Source: Actinomycetota bacterium
Lineage (GTDB): Bacteria; Actinomycetota; Thermoleophilia; Solirubrobacterales; Solirubrobacteraceae
NCBI GenBank assembly: GCA_009699245.1
Contig: WLOQ01000002.1
Span: 124,001 to 188,000 of the forward strand
DNA: 64,000 bases
Direction of reading: 5' to 3'
Shown here one piece after another: positions 58,771 through 64,000 of the stretch. Numbering within the stretch: the stretch's first letter is position 1; each line of letters starts with the position of its first letter. The notes below the pieces were generated by a model. It did not search any database and had not been told where the DNA came from. It saw only the letters and a program-made list of their open reading frames with translations. Made by a program: the position numbers and the translations under genes.

Positions 58771-59237
58771 CAGGAGGCCTCCTCGGCCGTCGGTGTGGGC
58801 AGGGCGCCGGCGCGCCAGAGGACATCGACCTTCGCGGCGCACGCGCGCTGGCCGTCCTGGCGGATGACGTCGACGGCGATCGTGACGATCCCCGCCTCGT
58901 CGGTCGCGGCGCGCAGGCCGTCGAGCCGGCCTTCGACATGGATGGTGTCGCCGAGATTGACCGGGCGGCGGAAGACGACGTCCTTCAGGCGACGCAGGGC
59001 CATGACGCGGTCCGGGTCGAACGGGATCAGCCCGACGGCGTACGACAGGACGAGCATCCCGTGTGCGATGCGCTCGCCGAACGCGCTGTCGGCAGCCCAC
59101 TCGGCGTCGGTGTGCTGCGGGTGGAAGTCGCCGGTGAGCGCCGCGAACCCGACGACGTCTGCCTCGGTGATGGTCCGGCCACGCGTGCGGAAGGCGACCC
59201 CGTCCTCGAGGTCCTCGAACGGCAGCGACCAGGTCAC
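58770..59237 (-). CDS. MaoC-like (hot-dog) 3-hydroxyacyl dehydratase
   Basis: 155 residues, single hot-dog domain. TEADVVGFAALTGDFHPQHTD carries the hydratase-2 Asp and His, and FGERIAHGMLVLSYAVGL the central helix. Probably dehydrates 3-hydroxyacyl-ACP, the step otherwise done by FabZ, which is absent from the operon; mycobacterial HadB provides a precedent. GTG 59237 is inside a GTGA overlap with the carboxyltransferase. Confidence 0.87.
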   Translation of the reverse strand: MTWSLPFEDLEDGVAFRTRGRTITEADVVGFAALTGDFHPQHTDAEWAADSAFGERIAHGMLVLSYAVGLIPFDPDRVMALRRLKDVVFRRPVNLGDTIHVEGRLDGLRAATDEAGIVTIAVDVIRQDGQRACAAKVDVLWRAGALPTPTAEEAS

Positions 59238-60685
59238 AGCGGGATGTTCCGGCCGGGGCGCTGGCGACGCGGACCGCCGCACAGCGCGGAGAGCGACGCG
59301 GCGATGCGCTCGCGCGTATCCCCCGGGGCGATGATCTCGTCGACGAAGCCACCGGCCGCGGCAGCACCGACGTTGAGGTGGTCGCGCTCGTACTCGACCG
59401 CGAGGCGCTCGCGCGTGCGCTCCGGGTCGGATGCGCCTTCGATGTCGCGACGGGACACGATGTTCACGGCCTGCTGGGCGCCCATGACGCCGATCGTGGC
59501 CTGGGGCCAGGCGAGGACGAGGTCCGCGCCGAGGTCCTTGGAGTTCATCGCGATGTACGCGCCGCCGAAGGCCTTGCGCAGCACGACCGTGACGCGCGGC
59601 ACACTTGCGCCCGCGAAGGCATGGACGAGCTTGGCACCGTGGCGGATGACGCCGCCGCGCTCCTGCGCGGTGCCGGGCAGGAAGCCGGGCGTGTCGACGA
59701 GGACGACGAGCGGCAGGCCGTAGAGGTCGCACATGCGCACGAAGCGGGCGGCCTTCGCCGCGCACTCCGACTCCATGACGCCACCGATGTACCGCGGCTG
59801 GTTGGCGACGATCCCGACGGCGCGGCCGTCAAGACGCGCGAAGCCGGTGACCATATTGCGCGCCCACTTCTCGCCGATCTCGATCAGGCGGCCGCCGTCG
59901 ACGATGCGCGCGATCACGTGGCGCACGTCGTAGACCTTGCGCCCTTCGGCGGGCACGACGGCGTCGGGTGAGCCCGGGGCCGGCGGGACGACGGGCCAGA
60001 GCGCCGGCGACTGGCCGGAGTGCTGGGGCAGGTGGTCGAGCATGTCGCGCGCGAGCAGCGCCGCGTCCACCTCGGTCTCCGCGACGGCGTGGCAGACGCC
60101 GTTGCGCTCGTGCACGCGCGGGCCGCCGAGGCCCGCGGCGTCGATGTCCTCGCCGGTGACCTCCTTCACGACCCCGGGGCCGGTGAGGAACATGCTCGCC
60201 CGACGGGTCATGATCACGATGTCCGTGAGCGCCGGCGAGTAGGAGCCACCACCCGCGCTGGGGCCGCAGACGACGGAGATCTGCGGGACGACGCCCGAGA
60301 GCATCGTCTGCGCACGGAAGATGCGCCCGTAGCCCGCGAGTGCGGCGACGCCCTCCTGCATGCGCGCGCCGGCCGACTCGACGAAGCCGACGACCGGCAT
60401 GTGCGCGCGGCCGGCGATCTCGAAGACGCGGATCATCGTGTCGGCGTGGGCCGCGCCGAGCGACCCGCCGAGGAACGACGCATCCTGGGCGTAGCAGGCG
60501 ACGGGGCGCCCGTCGATCGTGCCGGTGGCGCCGATGACGCCGTCACCGTCGATGGCGCGCTCGCCCATCTTGTGGGAGCGCACGCCGGTGCGCACGAGGC
60601 TCAGCGAGCCCGGGTCGGTGAGGACCTCGAGGCGTTCGAGCGCGGTGAGGCGCTCATCGGGACGCGGGACAAGGGCAAGACTCAT
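59234..60685 (-). CDS. Acyl-CoA carboxyltransferase beta subunit (AccD/PccB-like)
   Basis: 483 residues with two crotonase-like halves. VGFVESAGARMQEGVAALAG and VCGPSAGGGSYSPALTD in the first half; VLVDTPGFLPGTAQERGGVI and RKAFGGAYIAMNSKDLGADL in the second give the two oxyanion holes. No zinc ribbon, so it is of the actinobacterial acyl-CoA carboxylase type (AccD5-like), not E. coli AccD. It would supply malonyl- or methylmalonyl-CoA with a biotin-carrying alpha subunit encoded elsewhere. Confidence 0.92.
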   Translation of the reverse strand: MSLALVPRPDERLTALERLEVLTDPGSLSLVRTGVRSHKMGERAIDGDGVIGATGTIDGRPVACYAQDASFLGGSLGAAHADTMIRVFEIAGRAHMPVVGFVESAGARMQEGVAALAGYGRIFRAQTMLSGVVPQISVVCGPSAGGGSYSPALTDIVIMTRRASMFLTGPGVVKEVTGEDIDAAGLGGPRVHERNGVCHAVAETEVDAALLARDMLDHLPQHSGQSPALWPVVPPAPGSPDAVVPAEGRKVYDVRHVIARIVDGGRLIEIGEKWARNMVTGFARLDGRAVGIVANQPRYIGGVMESECAAKAARFVRMCDLYGLPLVVLVDTPGFLPGTAQERGGVIRHGAKLVHAFAGASVPRVTVVLRKAFGGAYIAMNSKDLGADLVLAWPQATIGVMGAQQAVNIVSRRDIEGASDPERTRERLAVEYERDHLNVGAAAAGGFVDEIIAPGDTRERIAASLSALCGGPRRQRPGRNIPL

Positions 60686-61887
60686 GCGGCCTCCAGGACG
60701 AGGACGACGTTGTGACCCCCGAACCCGAAGGAGTTCGAGAGGGCGCGCGCGGGGCGGCCATCGGGGACGTCGAAGGATCGAGCCGTACCCGGCACGTAGT
60801 CAAGATCGAGCTCCGGATCGGGGACCTCGAGGTTGAGCGTCGGCGGCGCGATGCGATCACGCAGCGCGAACACCGTCGCCACGGCCTCGACGCCTCCGGC
60901 CGCGCCGAGCAGATGCCCGATCGACGACTTCAGCGAGGAGACCGGAATGTCATACGCACGCTCGCCGAAGACCGTCTTGATCGCAAAGGTCTCCGCGCGG
61001 TCATTGAGCTCGGTCGACGTGCCGTGCGCGTTGATGTAGTCGATGTCGTCGACCGTCAGGCCCGCGTTCTTCAGCGCGGCGCTGATGGCGCGTGCCGCAC
61101 CGGCGCCGACGGGGTCTGGCGCGGTGATGTGGTGCGCGTCGCAGGTGGTCGCGTACCCGGGGATCCGCGCGAGCACCGTGGCGCCGCGCGCTGCGGCGGA
61201 CTCGGCCGCCTCGAGCACGAGCACGCCTGCGCCCTCGCCCATGACGAAGCCGTCACGGCGCGCGTCGAACGGGCGCGAGAAGCCGCTCGTCGAGGTCGCG
61301 TCGAGCGCACCGAAGCACGCCTTAGCGAGCGGGATGAGCGTCGCCTCGGCACCGCCGGTGACGACGACGTCCACCTCCCCGGCGCGGATCGACTGCACCG
61401 CGACGCCGATGGCGTTCGCCCCGGCCGCGCACGCCGACATGACGCCGAAGCACGGGCCGAGGAGCTGATGACGCAGCGCGACGGCCGCAGCGGCCGCGTT
61501 GCCCATCAGCAATGGGATCGAGAGCGGCGAGACACCGGCCTGGCCCTTCTCGAGCAGCGCGGCGTGGTTGGTCTCGAGCGTCTCAAGACCACCGATGCCG
61601 GTCCCGATGATGCTCCCGATCCGGTCGGCCGGGATGCCCCGGTCGTCGGATCCTGAAAGGCCGGCCTGTGCCAGCGCCTCATCGGCGGCGGCAATGGCGA
61701 CCTGGGTGAAGCGGTCAGCGCGGCGGGCTTCCTTGACCGTCAGGAAGTCCGTCGGGTTGAATTCCGTGCAGGGGCCGAGGCCATCGACGATGGCGCAGAC
61801 GCCTGCAGTCCAGCGCTCATGGAGCGTGGAAGCCCCCACGCCGAGTGGCGTGATGGCTCCGAGCCCGGTGACGACGACCTCGCGCAT
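60682..61887 (-). CDS. fabF: 3-oxoacyl-ACP synthase II
   Basis: 401 residues. Active-site cysteine in VMSACAAGANAIG, the two histidines in NAHGTSTELND and SSIGHLLGAAGGVEA, and the C-terminal NSFGFGGHNV. Condenses malonyl-ACP with a growing acyl-ACP. It follows the ACP gene by seven bases and overlaps the carboxyltransferase gene by four. Confidence 0.95.
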   Translation of the reverse strand: MREVVVTGLGAITPLGVGASTLHERWTAGVCAIVDGLGPCTEFNPTDFLTVKEARRADRFTQVAIAAADEALAQAGLSGSDDRGIPADRIGSIIGTGIGGLETLETNHAALLEKGQAGVSPLSIPLLMGNAAAAAVALRHQLLGPCFGVMSACAAGANAIGVAVQSIRAGEVDVVVTGGAEATLIPLAKACFGALDATSTSGFSRPFDARRDGFVMGEGAGVLVLEAAESAAARGATVLARIPGYATTCDAHHITAPDPVGAGAARAISAALKNAGLTVDDIDYINAHGTSTELNDRAETFAIKTVFGERAYDIPVSSLKSSIGHLLGAAGGVEAVATVFALRDRIAPPTLNLEVPDPELDLDYVPGTARSFDVPDGRPARALSNSFGFGGHNVVLVLEAA

Positions 61888-61894
61888 AACGGAC

Positions 61895-62137
61895 CTAGGC
61901 GCGCTCGAGGATCAGCGAGACCGCATCGCCGAGCGTGCGGATCTGCTTCATGTCATCACCCTTGAGGGTGACGCCGAACTCCTCGTCGACGATCTGCGAG
62001 AGCTCAGCGAGATCGAGCGAATCGATGTCGAGGGCCTCGAAGGTCGTGGCGGGGGCGAACTCCGAAGGGTCGGCACCGAAGCTCTCGAGAGCCTTGTGGA
62101 CGACCGCTTCAACCTGCTCCTGTGTGACGCTGCTCAT
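61895..62137 (-). CDS. acpP: Acyl carrier protein
   Basis: 80 residues, acidic, four-helix type. Phosphopantetheine attachment serine is in ALDIDSLDLAEL. Shine-Dalgarno AAAGGAG lies before ATG 62137. Between fabG and fabF, the usual place; carries intermediates for the whole operon. Confidence 0.96.
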   Translation of the reverse strand: MSSVTQEQVEAVVHKALESFGADPSEFAPATTFEALDIDSLDLAELSQIVDEEFGVTLKGDDMKQIRTLGDAVSLILERA

Positions 62138-62152
62138 TGGGTACTGCTCCTT

Positions 62153-62893
62153 TCAGGCGGCAAGGCCGCCATCGACATACAAGATGGATCCGGTGACGTA
62201 TCCGGCATCGTCGGAGGCCAGGAACCGCGCGGCGGCGGCGACCTCCTCGGGCGTCCCGGGGCGACGCGCGGGGACACCGTCGAGGAACTCCTTCGGGAGA
62301 TCCGCGGTCATGTCCGTCGCGATGAAGCCCGGCGCGATCGCGTTGACCGTCACGCCGCGGCGTGCGACCTCGACGGCGATCGTCTTCGTCGCGGCGACGA
62401 GCCCGCCCTTGGCGGCGGCGTAGTTCGACTGGCCGGCGTTGGCGCGCGGCCCGACGACCGAGGCGATGTTGATCACGCGGCCGTGACGCGCCCGTAGCAT
62501 CGGCCCGAGGGCCTCGCGCATGAGCTTGAAGACGGCGGTGAGGTTCGTGTCGATGACCCGCTGCCAGCGCTCGTCGTCGAGCGAGATGGCGAGATCGTCC
62601 TCGCGCACGCCGGCATTGTTCACGAGCACGAGGACGGGGCCGCCGAGCTGCTCACGGGCGGCCGCGAGGACCGCCGCAGCGGCACCGTCGGCGGTGACGT
62701 CGAGCTCGATGGCGACCGCGCGGCCGCCAGCCGCCTCGATCCCAGCGACGACGTCGGCCGCCTCCTTGGCGCCGGAGCGGTAGGTCAGCGCGACGGGCCA
62801 GCCGTCCGCTGCGAGTGCGCGTGCGATGGCCGCGCCGATGCCGCGCGATCCACCCGTGACGAGCGCCACTGCGCCCTGCGGCCGTTCAGCCAT
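62153..62893 (-). CDS. fabG: 3-oxoacyl-ACP reductase
   Basis: 246 residues. TGGSRGIGAAIARALAADG is the NADP loop, then NNAGVREDD, NIASVVG and catalytic NYAAAKGGL, finishing ILYVDGGLAA. ATG 62893 lies eight bases inside the end of fabH. Reduces the 3-oxo group in each elongation round. Confidence 0.93.
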   Translation of the reverse strand: MAERPQGAVALVTGGSRGIGAAIARALAADGWPVALTYRSGAKEAADVVAGIEAAGGRAVAIELDVTADGAAAAVLAAAREQLGGPVLVLVNNAGVREDDLAISLDDERWQRVIDTNLTAVFKLMREALGPMLRARHGRVINIASVVGPRANAGQSNYAAAKGGLVAATKTIAVEVARRGVTVNAIAPGFIATDMTADLPKEFLDGVPARRPGTPEEVAAAARFLASDDAGYVTGSILYVDGGLAA

Positions 62894-63836
62894 GACGTCC
62901 CCAATCGATGATCGTGGCGCCCCAGACAAGGCCGGCGCCGAAGGCACACAGCAGCACACGGTCGCCGTCCTTCAGGCGCCCCTCCCTGCGCAGCTGACCG
63001 AGCGCCAGCGGCACCGATCCGGCGGAGGTGTTGCCGGAATGCGCGATGGCGTGGACGACACGGTCAGGGTCGAGCCCGAGCTTCTCGGTGATCGACGTGA
63101 GGATCCGTGCGTTCGCCTGGTGGAAGACGAAGTGGTCGATGTCGCGGAAGGAAAGCCCAGCCTGCTCGATGACGGCGCTCGTCGCCTCGCTCATCCGGCG
63201 CACCGCCTCGATGAAGACGCTGTGGCCGTCCATGATGATCTGCTGCTCGGCGCGCTCGATGATGATGAGGTTGCCCTGCTCGCCGTCGGAGCCGAGGATC
63301 ACGGGACCGATGCGCGACTCGTCGCTCGCCTCGATCACGGCCGCGCCGGCTCCATCGCCGAAGACCGCGGCGGTCTGGCGGTCGTCCATGTTGATGTACC
63401 GCGACATCATCTCGCCGCCGATGGCGAGGACGCGCGTCGCGCGGCCGGACTCGATCATCCCCGCCGCGAGGCCAATGCAGGAGACGAAGCCGGCGCAGGC
63501 GGCGCTCACGTCGAGCGCCCCGGCACGATGGGCGCCGAGCTCGGCGGCGACGAGCGGCGCACAGGCCGGCGTGATGCTGTCCGCGGAGACCGTGCCGACG
63601 AGGATCAGGTCGAGGTCGGCGGCGTCGACCCCGGCGTCGGCGAGCGCGTTGCGGCCCGCCTCGACGATGAGGTCATGGAGCCGGGCGCCCGGCTCGGCCC
63701 AGTGCCGCCCGATGATGCCGGTGCGGCGTTCGACCCAGGCACTGTCGACCTCAAGCTGCGCGGTCGCCTCGTCGTTGCTGACGACGCGCGGCGGCTTGGC
63801 CGTGCCGATGCCGCAGACGGCGGCACCGGTGCTCAC
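62886..63836 (-). CDS. fabH: 3-oxoacyl-ACP synthase III
   Basis: 316 residues. The catalytic triad is visible: Cys in VSAACAGFVSCIG, His in FVFHQANARI and Asn in HSGNTSAGSVPLAL. WVERRTGIIGRHW near the start is family-typical. Starts chain synthesis from acyl-CoA and malonyl-ACP. GTG 63836 overlaps the fabD stop. Confidence 0.95.
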   Translation of the reverse strand: MSTGAAVCGIGTAKPPRVVSNDEATAQLEVDSAWVERRTGIIGRHWAEPGARLHDLIVEAGRNALADAGVDAADLDLILVGTVSADSITPACAPLVAAELGAHRAGALDVSAACAGFVSCIGLAAGMIESGRATRVLAIGGEMMSRYINMDDRQTAAVFGDGAGAAVIEASDESRIGPVILGSDGEQGNLIIIERAEQQIIMDGHSVFIEAVRRMSEATSAVIEQAGLSFRDIDHFVFHQANARILTSITEKLGLDPDRVVHAIAHSGNTSAGSVPLALGQLRREGRLKDGDRVLLCAFGAGLVWGATIIDWGRHG

Positions 63837-64000
63837 GCCTGGACCTCGGCGAGGTTGCGCTCGACGAGCTTCTCAAGGACGGTGCCGGGCCCGACGTCGA
63901 CGTAGCCCTCCATGCCCATGCCGTGGAGCGTGAGCATGACCTCGCGCCAGCGCACCGGCGCGGTGATCGCCTCGGCGAGCTCCTCGCGCGGGTTGACGAA
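63833..64000 (-). CDS. fabD: Malonyl-CoA:ACP transacylase, C-terminal fragment
   Basis: The last 55 residues are in view; the rest lies beyond the right edge. FVNPREELAEAITAPVRW, then VDVGPGTVLEKLVER is the characteristic C-terminal region of FabD (ITxPVRW and the GPGxVL turn). It transfers malonyl units to ACP. Overlap with fabH makes it part of the same operon. Confidence 0.88.
   Translation of the reverse strand, partial: FVNPREELAEAITAPVRWREVMLTLHGMGMEGYVDVGPGTVLEKLVERNLAEVQA

Overview
The window is very GC-rich, with tightly packed and frequently overlapping genes (GTGA, ATGA and TGATG junctions). The gene content points to an actinobacterium: GTTCACC-type PHO boxes, an InhA-like enoyl-ACP reductase, a mycofactocin-type SDR, an AcrA1-like two-domain reductase and TadE-type pilus proteins. 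A deep-branching group such as Thermoleophilia/Solirubrobacterales is my best guess, but only an inference. I found no rRNA, tRNA, CRISPR array or insertion sequence, and no gene-free stretch longer than about 220 bases.

Region by region. 1-2576: end of an unknown gene, two strong hairpins, then a minus-strand operon of TadE-like proteins that ends in a membrane-anchored VanY peptidase/lytic transglycosylase fusion. 2647-18238: a large phosphate-starvation block. It has a complete pstSCAB-phoU operon, a PhoB-like response regulator, a second PhoB-like protein without a receiver domain, a DUF47 PhoU-like protein, an arsenate-reductase-like phosphatase, and a second pstSCAB operon extended by a lipoprotein and two zinc-ribbon proteins. 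It closes with a zinc-ribbon-tagged phosphoesterase and a secreted protein. Direct repeats with 11-bp spacing, fitting PHO boxes, lie before most of these units. No histidine kinase is visible. 18408-28338: a three-domain cell-wall hydrolase, small metabolic genes, an ABC-F ATPase, a secreted hydrolase and an AcrA1-like reductase. 28361-32587: polyphosphate kinase with a CHAD domain split over two genes and a polysaccharide deacetylase, behind a further candidate PHO box.

32629-45793 is mixed: an ABC exporter, a mycofactocin-type SDR, GNAT, a phosphoesterase, a DoxX protein, an FMN glutamate-synthase-like protein, a CoA-transferase, secreted beta-rich proteins, a MarR/double-MFS efflux operon and an SDR. 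45798-47917 encodes a two-subunit B12 acyl-CoA mutase whose substrate-pocket residues differ from methylmalonyl-CoA mutase. 48002-55967 has a universal stress protein, three FAD dehydrogenases, an old-yellow-enzyme homologue and a P450, which look like catabolism of a cyclic or steroid/terpenoid-like compound.

56043-64000 (minus strand) is a type II fatty-acid operon: fabD (partial), fabH, fabG, acp, fabF, a carboxyltransferase, a MaoC dehydratase, an InhA-like reductase, an acyl-reductase-like protein and an acyl desaturase.

Recurring promoter feature: many genes have a TANNNT hexamer exactly 6-7 bases before the start codon, as expected for leaderless mRNAs. No alignments or searches were run; family calls rest on motifs read by eye.
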